A stretch of 64,000 nucleotides of DNA from a virus: IMG/VR virus record IMGVR_UViG_3300047462_000154, positions 108,316 through 172,315 of that record; one strand, 5' to 3'. Shown piece after piece: positions 27,566 through 36,014 of the stretch. The notes under the pieces were generated by a model, which ran no database searches, was not told the origin of the DNA, and was given only the letters and a program-made list of their open reading frames with translations. How positions within the stretch are numbered: position 1 is the first letter of the stretch; each line of letters opens with the position of its first letter. A program made the position numbers and the translations under genes.

Positions 27566-28102
27566 ATGATAGTGGATATGGGAACAGAAAATGATTTATA
27601 TGAGTTTGCTTTAAAAAAATGTTTGGAAAATTCTAATTATGTTGTCGCAATCATTCCTGAATCATTTATTACAACAGACAAATTTAAGAGCAGATTAGAT
27701 TGCGTTATTTCATTAGCCTATGATGATATGTTTTCTGATACAGACCATCCAGTTTGTCTTGCATTGTTTTGGGATACAGCACAAATGCGTAATTATGGAA
27801 TGTCTCCAAAAAATTATTTAAGAAATAAATTTCCTAATCTTGTAATTGGGTCACCAGAAGAAGTTGTTGAAATATTTTGGAACTTAAAAGAAATCCTAAA
27901 TATGTTCACAAAAACGCAATTACTCCAAGACAATTATCAAAAACAGCAATTGTTAAAAAAGAACAAAAAATAATTACCGAAATGCTAAAAAATGGTTATG
28001 ATTGGGATGAAATTTATTGAAACTGTTAGAAAAAAACACAAAACAGATTTCAAAGTAATGACATTCAAAAATACCTATAAGAAAATTCAAAATCAAATCT
28101 GA
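27566..28102 (+). pseudogene. Frameshifted remnant resembling the C-terminal part of an adenine DNA methyltransferase
   Basis: The first frame (27566-27973, 135 residues) has VVAIIPESFITTDKFKSRL and SDTDHPVCLALF, similar to the region after the NPPY motif in some N6-adenine methyltransferases. No SAM-binding or NPPY motif precedes it. Protein-like sequence continues in a second frame from about 27893 (NPKYVHKNAITPRQLSKTAI) to a TGA near 28020, then in a third frame (ETVRKKHKTDFKVMTFKNTY) to 28102. Two indels explain this. AAAGGA before the ATG means the first frame could still be translated. The family call is tentative. Confidence 0.45.
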
Positions 28103-28109
28103 AAATAAA

Positions 28110-28137
28110 AATACCCCACTTAAAAAAGTGGGGTATT
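28110..28137 (-). terminator. Rho-independent terminator of the fibre operon
   Basis: AATACCCCACTT-AAAA-AAGTGGGGTATT forms a 12-bp stem directly downstream of the minus-strand gene ending at 28141, followed on the minus strand by a T-rich run. Confidence 0.85.
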
Positions 28138-28140
28138 ATC

Positions 28141-29484
28141 TCATGTATAGGTTACATTTATTGTGGCAATTCCTTGGGTTGCTGTTCCAGATAATTGTGC
28201 CAAAACTGCTGTATATGCTGAAGTTGATAAAACGACATTAGACCTTGTTGAATATGTTCCTAATTTAGTTAAATCAATTAAAGATGCATCCATTATGGCA
28301 TTTGCTGTTGTATTCGTTCCAATATTTAAAGTAACCCCAGAATTAAATACTTGGGTCACTGTCACAGATGTTATGGTAACGCATTTATTTGCGCTTATTT
28401 CACCAAGAACAACTAATGAGTTTGTGTTATTTACAACACCTTGAAGAGTTTCCGCATCAACGATAGAAGCTGCTTGGTCAATTATTGTGGACCATGTTGA
28501 ACCAGTATATATTTTTTGTGCCCATTCACTTCCAGTATCAGCAGAAATTACATATGCTTGGTCTCCTGGTTCTGGTGTTAATGCAGTTAAACTTGTATTA
28601 TTTGCAACAACATTTGATTGATTTACATATCCTTTTGTTCCTGAAACATCAATACCAGTTTGTAATAACAAACCATTATTACTACCTAAATTTATATAAA
28701 CAGGACGCGCCCAAATACTTGGCGCAACATTCGTAAATCCGCTGCTTGATAAATAAATTAAATCACCTGGATTTCCAGGCAACGTTGGTGAAATATTTTT
28801 TATAATTTTGCCAATTGGTCTATAGGTAAAATATCCAGGACCAGGAACATTAATATCAGAAACAATTCCAACAATATTTTTCACAGTTGAAGAATTTGAT
28901 GGCACTATTGAATATGTTCCAGATGATTGTAAATAAATTGGTTGTCCAACACTAAATGAATTTCCTGATTGATAAACACTATAATGTGCTGACAACATAT
29001 TTCTATATCTAAAACGACTTACTTGGTCTAATTGCCATGCCAAATTTGCATTTAATGAAGTTGCTAATGTGCTCATTGGTGTTAATACAGGTAAAGCATC
29101 ATCGCCCAATTGAAAAATATATCCAGAACCAGTGCTTCCAATACCCAAACCTTGACCAGTTGGGTCAGTAAAAGTATTGTATCTTTCTACATCTTGAACA
29201 ACTAACGTAGCAGCATTTGCGGTTTGAGATGTTATAGAAATAACTTGAACAGATTTCCCACTTGCTAAATCAGAATACCAATCCCCAACAGAAATATTTA
29301 AACCATTATAATAATAAGGAGTTTGAGATAATGGATAAGAATGTTCTTGTGGTGTAACGGAAACAACTATAGTCCATTCATAAGGATAATTAACCCATGG
29401 GTCATTTGCATCATTCGTTGTCCATAAAGCATAATTTGATATAGAAGTTACGTTTATTGGTAATAATCTTGGTGGTATAATCAC
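28141..29484 (-). CDS. Fibre/virion structural protein
   Basis: The 447-residue protein is Ser/Thr/Asn-rich and has no enzyme motif. It contains QLGDDALPVLTPMSTLATSL and WQLDQVSRFRYRNMLSAHYS, then GTYSIVPSNSSTVKNIVGIV, short repeated beta strands and a late segment DQAYVISADTGSEWAQKIY typical of fibre connector proteins. It lies 12 bases after the long fibre gene in the same operon, with AAGGAATAT before the ATG, so it probably joins to or extends the fibre. A strong terminator follows. Confidence 0.6.
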   Translation of the reverse strand: MIIPPRLLPINVTSISNYALWTTNDANDPWVNYPYEWTIVVSVTPQEHSYPLSQTPYYYNGLNISVGDWYSDLASGKSVQVISITSQTANAATLVVQDVERYNTFTDPTGQGLGIGSTGSGYIFQLGDDALPVLTPMSTLATSLNANLAWQLDQVSRFRYRNMLSAHYSVYQSGNSFSVGQPIYLQSSGTYSIVPSNSSTVKNIVGIVSDINVPGPGYFTYRPIGKIIKNISPTLPGNPGDLIYLSSSGFTNVAPSIWARPVYINLGSNNGLLLQTGIDVSGTKGYVNQSNVVANNTSLTALTPEPGDQAYVISADTGSEWAQKIYTGSTWSTIIDQAASIVDAETLQGVVNNTNSLVVLGEISANKCVTITSVTVTQVFNSGVTLNIGTNTTANAIMDASLIDLTKLGTYSTRSNVVLSTSAYTAVLAQLSGTATQGIATINVTYT

Positions 29485-29496
29485 TTTTTATATTCC

Positions 29497-32400
29497 TTAA
29501 ATCAAAACTTGTACTAACATAAAACTCGATACTGCTGCATTAACAGCAGTAGAATTTACACCATACAAAGTAAATGTGTTAGGCACATCATTACTTGAAG
29601 TAATTCCAACAGAAAATTGACCAGTTGGGTTTCCATTTGGAGTTTTCATTGTAAATACACCATTATTATTTCCAAAACATACAATCGATTGAGGGAATAA
29701 ACCTAAATTATGAGTGATGGTTATTTGATTTGAATTTACAATAGATGCCGTCCATCCTGTTGGTAATGACGCAACCGATGAAACATTTCCATTACTATCA
29801 AAATTTACTTGAAAACTAAAACTATTTTGTAAAGTCCCAGTTCCATTAGAAGATGCAGAACCAGAAATAACTCTACCTTTTGCATCAACAACAACAGAAG
29901 AATATGTTCCAGGAGTTACGCCAGTAGTTGCCAATGTTAATGGAATTGATGTAGTGCCTGTTCCAGAAGCATCACCAGACAACGTAATACTTTGATTATT
30001 TGTTAAATAATTTTGTTGTTTCACAAAATAAGTTGTAGCAACACTTGTTGAACTATCAGATAATAAAGGCGTTGGAGCAGTTGGTGTTCCAGTAAATGCA
30101 GGAGATGCTAACGGAGCAGCACCAGAAACATCAGAAATTGTTAAAATAACCGCACCAGTTCTGCCAGCAACAGAAACTACTTCAGAAGCTAATCCATCAA
30201 CTTTATCCCAAACTGCACCATCAAATATTGCAGTATCACCAACATTCCATTGAAATAACCCATCCAAGTTTGTTGAACCAGCAACAGATACTTTATAATA
30301 ATATCCTTTAATACCCGTTGAACTTGTCAATGTTGGTGTATTTGTCGCCGCATTCCATGTTCCTTGATAAACCAATGCACCAAGCAATGAAGATGGCACT
30401 TGTGAATTCGTTAATCTACCATTTGAATCTAATGTTGCTAAACCATTTGCTACACCTTCATTTGCAGCAGATAATGGTGTATATCCAAGTGCAGAAATAA
30501 TTGATGCAGAATTTATTTGACTTGCTGATACAACTAAACCTTTTGTATTAACAGTAACGGATGTATATGTGCCAGCAGAAACACCAGTAGCAGCCAAGGT
30601 GGTCGCTACACTGCCTACGCCTGTCCCTGTCACGTCTCCAGTTAAAGTAACGTCAGTAGTGCTCGTAACATTAGATGCGCTCTGTATGCGCCCCTTAGCG
30701 TCTACAACAACCGCATTATACGTTCCTGGGGTAACACCAGTCGAAGTCAAAGTTAAATTAATTGTTCCATTACCAGAACCAGTCACATCACCCGTAATTG
30801 TTGTTATTTGTTGTTTAACAAAAGAAGTAGTGGCAATTAAAGAAGACGAATCAGTTAAAGTCGGGGTAGGTGCAGTAGGTGAACCAGTAAACGCTGGTGA
30901 TGCTAATGGAGCACCGCCAGATATATCATTTACTGATAAAGTTATCACACCAGTTCTACCAGCAACAGAAATTACTTCTAATGACAATCCGTCAATTTTG
31001 TCCCATGTTGTTCCATCAAATATTGCAGTATCACCAACATTCCATTGCGAAATAGTATCCAATGTCGTTGAACCAGCAACAGATACTTTATAATAATATC
31101 CTTTTGTTCCTGTGCTACTTGTTAATATTGGTGTATTTGTGGATGCATTCCAAGTGCCTTGATAAACAACAGCACCAACAATAGATGCTGGTAGTTGAGT
31201 TAATGTCAATTTCCCAGTAACATCTAAAGTAGCAATTCCGTTTGTTGCACCTAGCAAAGAATTCGATACTGGCGTAAACCCAAGAGCATTTGTAATGCTA
31301 GAACTTGATAATGAACCACCAGATGTAACTAATCCTTTTGTGTTAACAACAACTGATTGATATGTGCCAGGAGTAACCCCAGAAGCAGCCAATGTTGTTG
31401 TAATTGTTCCTGTTCCAGAACCATTTACATCGCCTGTTAAAGTTGCGGCATTTTGAGTTGAATTTGTTCCACCAGTTACACGTCCAGTTGCATCAACAAC
31501 CACATTATTATATGTGCCTGAACTAACTCCATTTGCAGAAAGAAACGTAGTAATCGTAATACTTGACGCACCATTAAAAGATGTTGCCCCAACAATATCA
31601 CCTGTTAAATTAATGTTTACTGAATTTTGTAAAGAAGACGCAGTTGATGCATTTCCAATTAAATTTCCAATAAATGAAGCTGCTGTAGCATTACCATTTG
31701 TATCTCTTAAAATTAAAGTATTTGGTGTTGATGAAATTGCAGCCGTTGCATTTAATGGACTATATCCCAAAGCATTTATAATATCAGATGATGAAATTGT
31801 TCTTGCTGAAGTTATTAATCCATTATTATTAATTACAATATTTGTGTATGTGCCAGCAGTAACACCAGAAGCATTTAATGAAAATAAAATTGTGCTATTA
31901 TCTGATGATAATATGGTTGATATTGGAGATAAACCAGCAACAGAAACAAAACTTGCAATTTGAGTGGCAATGCCTGCAAAAACTGGTATAGATGAATAAG
32001 TGCTTGTTAAAGTATGAATGCCATTTAAAGGTGCTTCTAATTCCGATTGAATATTTGTTATTCTACCATATTGGTCAATAGTGACAGTTGGTGCAAAATA
32101 TGTTCCAGGCATTGCACCAGACAAATTTAAACCAATTGTTACAACACCTGTTGTTGTAACTGGCGAACCAAAAACAGTAACACCATTTTGACCAACGATT
32201 GTTATTTCTTGAACTGTTCCAGAACCAGATAATGCCCAAACAATATTTGTGCCATTCCATTGCAATGAAGTATTTGCTGTTGTTGGTGCAGAAATAAATT
32301 CTAAATTTCCAGAATTACCATAAAGCAAACCATCTTGAATAATTGTATTTGGAACATCAGTTAAATTAGTAAATGATGGATAAGGAGAAGAAACAGTTAT

Positions 32401-32664
32401 CGTATCATTATCAGAAGAAAGTAAAATATTATTGCCTTCAACCAATGATTTAAAAAATAAAGTAATATTTTGATTGCCCGCATAAGATGAATAAACACCC
32501 GTACCAACACCAGCATTGGCACCAATAACACCAAGCAAATAATTTGGGGTTAATGTTGAAGAACTTTGTGATGCAGGAACATTAGAAGAAGTAGGCACAT
32601 TTGTAGCACCATAGGTGATTTGACCAGTTCCAGGAGTGATTATTCCAGAATCAACAGTGGGCAT
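29497..32664 (-). CDS. Long tail fibre protein with internal repeats
   Basis: The 1055-residue protein is made of repeating beta-strand units of the type GDVTGSGxGTIxxTLxxTGV-TPGTYxxVVVDxKGRV. A longer module occurs twice (about residues 470-630 and 730-890). The N-terminus (MPTVDSGIITPGTGQITYGA) would attach to the particle and the C-terminus (TLQNSFSFQVNFDSNGNV to the end) resembles short tip domains. It is the first gene of the fibre operon, with AAGGATTACATTTAAT before the ATG and AATAAATA as probable late promoter. Confidence 0.8.
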   Translation of the reverse strand: MPTVDSGIITPGTGQITYGATNVPTSSNVPASQSSSTLTPNYLLGVIGANAGVGTGVYSSYAGNQNITLFFKSLVEGNNILLSSDNDTITVSSPYPSFTNLTDVPNTIIQDGLLYGNSGNLEFISAPTTANTSLQWNGTNIVWALSGSGTVQEITIVGQNGVTVFGSPVTTTGVVTIGLNLSGAMPGTYFAPTVTIDQYGRITNIQSELEAPLNGIHTLTSTYSSIPVFAGIATQIASFVSVAGLSPISTILSSDNSTILFSLNASGVTAGTYTNIVINNNGLITSARTISSSDIINALGYSPLNATAAISSTPNTLILRDTNGNATAASFIGNLIGNASTASSLQNSVNINLTGDIVGATSFNGASSITITTFLSANGVSSGTYNNVVVDATGRVTGGTNSTQNAATLTGDVNGSGTGTITTTLAASGVTPGTYQSVVVNTKGLVTSGGSLSSSSITNALGFTPVSNSLLGATNGIATLDVTGKLTLTQLPASIVGAVVYQGTWNASTNTPILTSSTGTKGYYYKVSVAGSTTLDTISQWNVGDTAIFDGTTWDKIDGLSLEVISVAGRTGVITLSVNDISGGAPLASPAFTGSPTAPTPTLTDSSSLIATTSFVKQQITTITGDVTGSGNGTINLTLTSTGVTPGTYNAVVVDAKGRIQSASNVTSTTDVTLTGDVTGTGVGSVATTLAATGVSAGTYTSVTVNTKGLVVSASQINSASIISALGYTPLSAANEGVANGLATLDSNGRLTNSQVPSSLLGALVYQGTWNAATNTPTLTSSTGIKGYYYKVSVAGSTNLDGLFQWNVGDTAIFDGAVWDKVDGLASEVVSVAGRTGAVILTISDVSGAAPLASPAFTGTPTAPTPLLSDSSTSVATTYFVKQQNYLTNNQSITLSGDASGTGTTSIPLTLATTGVTPGTYSSVVVDAKGRVISGSASSNGTGTLQNSFSFQVNFDSNGNVSSVASLPTGWTASIVNSNQITITHNLGLFPQSIVCFGNNNGVFTMKTPNGNPTGQFSVGITSSNDVPNTFTLYGVNSTAVNAAVSSFMLVQVLI
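30000..31265 (-). repeat. Two-copy internal duplication within the fibre gene
   Basis: The segment containing VYQGTWNA, TKGYYYKVSVAGST, WNVGDTAIFDG, SVAGRTG and PLASPAFTG is present at about 31265-30800 and again at about 30475-30000 with similar DNA. Between them at about 30560-30730 lies a patch with clearly higher GC. Confidence 0.75.
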
Positions 32665-32691
32665 ATTAAATGTAATCCTTGCTTTATTAGT

Positions 32692-32699
32692 TATTTATT
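32692..32699 (-). promoter_or_regulatory. Late-type promoter variant (AATAAATA)
   Basis: The minus strand reads AATAAATA 27 bases before the fibre ATG at 32664. Confidence 0.45.
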
Positions 32700-32763
32700 C
32701 TGGATTGCATCTCTGAAACAATTATGTTATTTATTGCGCTGCACCTAATACAAAGGAGTTTCC

Positions 32764-32811
32764 ATGGGTATTTATAAACACCATAAATGGTGGAGCAAAA
32801 AAGACAGATGA
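32764..32811 (+). CDS. 15-residue possible leader peptide
   Basis: CAAAGGAG stands seven bases before an ATG coding for MGIYKHHKWWSKKDR. The stop overlaps the ATG of the next gene (ATGA). The strong ribosome site serves this peptide rather than the downstream gene, which suggests coupled translation. It may simply be a fortuitous short frame. Confidence 0.4.
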   Translation: MGIYKHHKWWSKKDR

Positions 32812-33056
32812 CCGAAGAAGAAATGTTTGAAAAAAGTTTTGAAAGACCAAAAAATTATTTTCATCTGACTTCACAACATCAATGGGAAATAGATTCACGC
32901 CTTGGTATTCTTGATTGGGAAGGTAAAAATCTCACAGAAGAACAAAAGAAACGTTTTAAAAAGGAAAGTGCCTGGGTTGGCTACCTAATAGCATTGCTAA
33001 TGCTTGGTGACGTGAAAACGTTAATGGTTCGATGCCCCGATTTAAAAACTCAATAA
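32808..33056 (+). CDS. Small hypothetical protein
   Basis: The 82-residue acidic/basic protein starts MTEEEMFEKSFERPKNYFHL and includes WEIDSRLGILDWEGKNLTEE. Its start at 32808 overlaps the stop of a 15-residue frame with a strong ribosome site; 32787 is an alternative start. The 3' end overlaps the convergent gene at 33042 by 15 bases. Function is unknown. Confidence 0.55.
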   Translation: MTEEEMFEKSFERPKNYFHLTSQHQWEIDSRLGILDWEGKNLTEEQKKRFKKESAWVGYLIALLMLGDVKTLMVRCPDLKTQ

Positions 33057-33503
33057 AATAGAATCAATAATACCAAATGGTTCTATTTGAACGGGAGTTA
33101 AATATGCTGGTAAAAAATTAGACCTTTGAATTCTTGCGCGCATCCACAAACAATTCAAATAAAAATTAAATCCAAGTGTAGATGATTCACCATTTACACC
33201 AACTTTTGAATACCAATCAGTAGATAATCCATAAGTTTGAGATTGTTGTCCAGGTAATATATTTCTCGGATATTGAATACAATCTTTTCCTTCAATTAAT
33301 TGAATCGGAAACCAATCAGTTGATTGTGGAACAGCAACATTTGAACCTTCAATATATAAACTGCCTTGAAAATTAAGTGTCTGAATTTGAATGGTATTAA
33401 AGCCAATCGTAGGACCATAATAACCAGCAGCCTTAACTATAGGTGCAATATAATCGATTTCTGGAGGCATGAAAGTAAGGAGTTGTATGGGTTTTCTGGA
33501 CAT
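33042..33503 (-). CDS. Probable virion protein of unknown role
   Basis: From the ATG at 33503 this is a 153-residue protein (MSRKPIQLLTFMPPEIDYIA). It is neutral and strand-rich (IGFNTIQIQTLNFQGSLYIE; TLGFNFYLNCLWMRARIQRS). No family is recognised. TATAAATA ends exactly five bases before the ATG and there is no Shine-Dalgarno sequence, so a leaderless late transcript is predicted. A TTG at 33530 would extend the frame but would place the promoter inside the gene. A late promoter and the fibre-side location suggest a virion role. Confidence 0.55.
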   Translation of the reverse strand: MSRKPIQLLTFMPPEIDYIAPIVKAAGYYGPTIGFNTIQIQTLNFQGSLYIEGSNVAVPQSTDWFPIQLIEGKDCIQYPRNILPGQQSQTYGLSTDWYSKVGVNGESSTLGFNFYLNCLWMRARIQRSNFLPAYLTPVQIEPFGIIDSILLSF

Positions 33504-33508
33504 ACATC

Positions 33509-33516
33509 TATTTATA
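33509..33516 (-). promoter_or_regulatory. Late promoter five bases before ATG (TATAAATA)
   Basis: The minus strand reads TATAAATA-GATGT-ATG. This would start transcription at or next to the initiation codon of the 33503 gene. Confidence 0.65.
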
Positions 33517-33583
33517 ATCAGGATTGACAAATATTTTTTTATGAGATAGCGTATCTATCTATCAATCAGAGGATTTATGACCA

Positions 33584-34375
33584 ATGGGCACCAAAGTTGT
33601 TAAACAAACTGTTTTTGATAAGCCATTTTTGGCTTGGCATTTTACATCAAGCGAAAGCCCATTGCTTTTAAAACCAAATAAAAAATTGGTTCATACTGAT
33701 GAATTGGAAGTATGTAAATCTGGTTTACACGCTTCTTATTCTCTTAAAGATGCTGCTGAAAACAATGGTTATGTTTATAAAAACATTGATTTATTGTGCA
33801 GAGTTAAATGTGAAGGCGAATATCAATTAAAAGATAAATCTTGTTCAATAGAAAAAAACACAAAATTTGTATGTCGTGAAAGAACAATTTTATGGCAAAT
33901 TACTAAAAAAGATTTAGAAAAAATAATTGATGATATTCGAATTGATTTGCAAAAATATCTTCGTTGGACTGATTGTTCAGAAATCGTAAAAGATTACATA
34001 AAAAACGGCGATGATGTTATTTTAAAATACGCATACAATGCAAATGAAGAAAATACAAAATCTAATCGACATAATCATCGATTTAGTGGTTTTCATGAAT
34101 TTGCTTTTGGTTTTCATCAACAAAAAACCAATAAGTATATTGAAAAATTGGTCAATAAATCAAACGATTTAATTGATTCGTTTTTTGGATTTTATGGAAC
34201 ACATAGTGGTTTTACTAAAGAAGTATCCATAAATTCGATTATATGTAATATAATGGATATTTGGGCAAAAATTATGGAATTTGAAAATTTATTAAACGAT
34301 GAAGAATATCAAAAAGAAGATTTCAAAACAGCAAAAAAATTAGAAGATTTGCTTATCAAACAATTTTCTGTTTAA
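33584..34375 (+). CDS. Phage protein of unknown function with a CKSGLHA-type motif
   Basis: The 263-residue protein starts MGTKVVKQTVFDKPFLAWHF and has VCKSGLHASYSLKDAAENNG, then CRVKCEGEYQLKDKSCSIEK. A similar K-x-F...C-x-SG-(F/L)HA pattern occurs in a widespread uncharacterised phage domain. The second half is helical and charged. TTGACA at 33524-33529 may be part of an early promoter, although no good -10 box follows. AGAGG at 33568 is rather far from the ATG; an ATG at 33577 in another frame gives only eight residues. Confidence 0.5.
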   Translation: MGTKVVKQTVFDKPFLAWHFTSSESPLLLKPNKKLVHTDELEVCKSGLHASYSLKDAAENNGYVYKNIDLLCRVKCEGEYQLKDKSCSIEKNTKFVCRERTILWQITKKDLEKIIDDIRIDLQKYLRWTDCSEIVKDYIKNGDDVILKYAYNANEENTKSNRHNHRFSGFHEFAFGFHQQKTNKYIEKLVNKSNDLIDSFFGFYGTHSGFTKEVSINSIICNIMDIWAKIMEFENLLNDEEYQKEDFKTAKKLEDLLIKQFSV

Positions 34376-34401
34376 TAAATCAAATTCTGAAATGCAAAAA
34401 A

Positions 34402-34773
34402 ATGTCACGTTTAATTTGGAATGAAACGACTACGCCTCCACAAAGTTTTGAATCTAATATGTTCATGCTCAATCTTGGGCGCGGACCAAATAAAACAGTT
34501 CCTCTACGGATAGAAACAGGAGGAACAAAAACGCTAATTGGTAAAAGTGGCGATTTTTTAGTTTGTAAAATTTTTATAGAATATACAAAAGACGGAAAAG
34601 TTAATTGGATGGAATTAAGTATTAGTAACAAATTATTCAGAGGCAAAAAAACACAAATCCGAGATTTAAAGGATGAAAACGTAGAGATTTCAAAGCTTAA
34701 AAAAGACGCACAGAAAAAATGGGATAAATGGTTGATAACTGCACAATTAAAAAATAAAAATTCTTTGCTCTGA
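34402..34773 (+). CDS. Hypothetical protein
   Basis: The 123-residue basic protein (MSRLIWNETTTPPQSFESNM, LNLGRGPNKTVPLRIETGGT, KKDAQKKWDKWLITAQL) has no recognised family. It lies 26 bases after the previous gene in the same direction with no clear Shine-Dalgarno sequence, and before a strong early-type promoter. Confidence 0.5.
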   Translation: MSRLIWNETTTPPQSFESNMFMLNLGRGPNKTVPLRIETGGTKTLIGKSGDFLVCKIFIEYTKDGKVNWMELSISNKLFRGKKTQIRDLKDENVEISKLKKDAQKKWDKWLITAQLKNKNSLL

Positions 34774-34777
34774 TATC

Positions 34778-34805
34778 TTGACAAATAATTTTTATATGAT
34801 ATAAG
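34778..34805 (+). promoter_or_regulatory. Sigma-70-type promoter with long leader
   Basis: TTGACA (34778-34783), 16 bases, TATAAG (34800-34805). The predicted transcript has about 145 bases before the ATG at 34959, including the inverted repeat CCTATAA...TTATAGG around 34873-34895. Confidence 0.65.
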
Positions 34806-34958
34806 TATATTATTAAGAATTCTATATAACACTGGTTATAATAGAAACTTATAAGACTATAAAAGAGCCGCCTATAAATTATACAATTATAGGGATTATC
34901 GAGGTTTTTATAGCAACATCTTCTAACTTTTGTTGCCGTAAACCCGAAAGGAATCCCT

Positions 34959-35579
34959 ATGTCCAGAACGATTCGAAAACTTCCTATCACTCGTTGGAAA
35001 AACTATGGCAAATGGTATGCATCTTGTTTGCCTTATACAAAACCAGATTATTCAAATATTAGAATTTTTCATTATCATCCTAACCAGCGTTGGGAGGGAG
35101 ACAGTATTCTTCAAATTATTTTCAAAAACAATATTGATGAAACTTTTTATGAAATTATTGAACATGAAAATGGCTATCGTCAAGTTATTATTAAAAAACA
35201 TTTTTCAATAAAAGATACTTATGAAGATGAAGATAAAATTTTTGAAGAAAGAATTATGGATTATGCACGTAAAAACGGCACTTGTAAAAGACAGCGCAAA
35301 AATGGAGTGCGTCTAACGAAAAAACTTGACCGCCGCCAGCGTAGAGCACAAGCGAAAATGGATTTGATAAAAGAATTTAATACTATTGAACAAGATGAAC
35401 CAGATGAGGCTCAAAGACTATTATTGTCAGAAAAACGCGAAAGAAAATCTCTTTTGCGTTCAAGACGATATAATGCAAGAAAAAATTATGAAAAATCGCT
35501 TAAAGAAAGCACTGCACTTGGATTTGATGAATTATATGGTGAAAAATATTATGAAAATCATCCTTGGTATTTTTATTGA
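34959..35579 (+). CDS. Basic hypothetical protein
   Basis: The 206-residue protein starts MSRTIRKLPITRWKNYGKWY and is rich in Lys/Arg/Tyr. Residues about 105-190 form a strongly basic, probably coiled-coil helix (KKLDRRQRRAQAKMDLIKEF; SEKRERKSLLRSRRYNARKN). The C-terminus is aromatic (YENHPWYFY). CGAAAGGAATCCC precedes the ATG. It is alone behind a TTGACA/TATAAG promoter with a long leader. Nucleic-acid binding is possible, but no family is recognised. Confidence 0.55.
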   Translation: MSRTIRKLPITRWKNYGKWYASCLPYTKPDYSNIRIFHYHPNQRWEGDSILQIIFKNNIDETFYEIIEHENGYRQVIIKKHFSIKDTYEDEDKIFEERIMDYARKNGTCKRQRKNGVRLTKKLDRRQRRAQAKMDLIKEFNTIEQDEPDEAQRLLLSEKRERKSLLRSRRYNARKNYEKSLKESTALGFDELYGEKYYENHPWYFY

Positions 35580-35594
35580 ATCTAATTCAATAAT

Positions 35595-35903
35595 TTATAC
35601 AAAGAAAAATTTCCCATATCTTTTTCTTGGATTTTTATCACTAGAAAGAAATACATATTGATTCCATATATTTTCATATTGCAATTCTAAATCCATAACA
35701 TAAAAGAAACCAACGTTTTTCCAAAGATATTCTATTTCTTTTACTATCTCCGAAATATCTTCTTTAATCGAAATATTCATATCAGATTCATATTTCAAAC
35801 GTATTGTCAAAATTTTATTGAAACTGTCATCCAATACAAGTTCAACATTTTTATACAATGTATAAAGTAAAAGATGGTTCAATTTATACTTCCAAGTGTT
35901 CAC
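35595..35903 (-). CDS. Hypothetical protein
   Basis: The 102-residue protein (MNTWKYKLNHLLLYTLYKNV; SIKEDISEIVKEIEYLWKNV) is compact with alternating strands and helices. It is the only minus-strand frame in the 35580-35970 region and converges on the 34959 gene. No family is recognised and no Shine-Dalgarno sequence is obvious. Confidence 0.4.
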   Translation of the reverse strand: MNTWKYKLNHLLLYTLYKNVELVLDDSFNKILTIRLKYESDMNISIKEDISEIVKEIEYLWKNVGFFYVMDLELQYENIWNQYVFLSSDKNPRKRYGKFFFV

Positions 35904-36014
35904 TATAATATTTAGTTCTAATTTTTAAGTATTCGCAAATAAAAAACATGTTTACAACCAAATTGATTTCTGTTTATGTTTTGCCAACATCAATATGAAT
36001 TGGACAAATCAAAC

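Noticed and set aside
30569-31963. Long plus-strand frames inside the fibre gene
   Set aside because: They are antisense shadows of the repeated fibre sequence, rich in Val/Pro from Thr/Gly repeats, and lack starts with ribosome sites.
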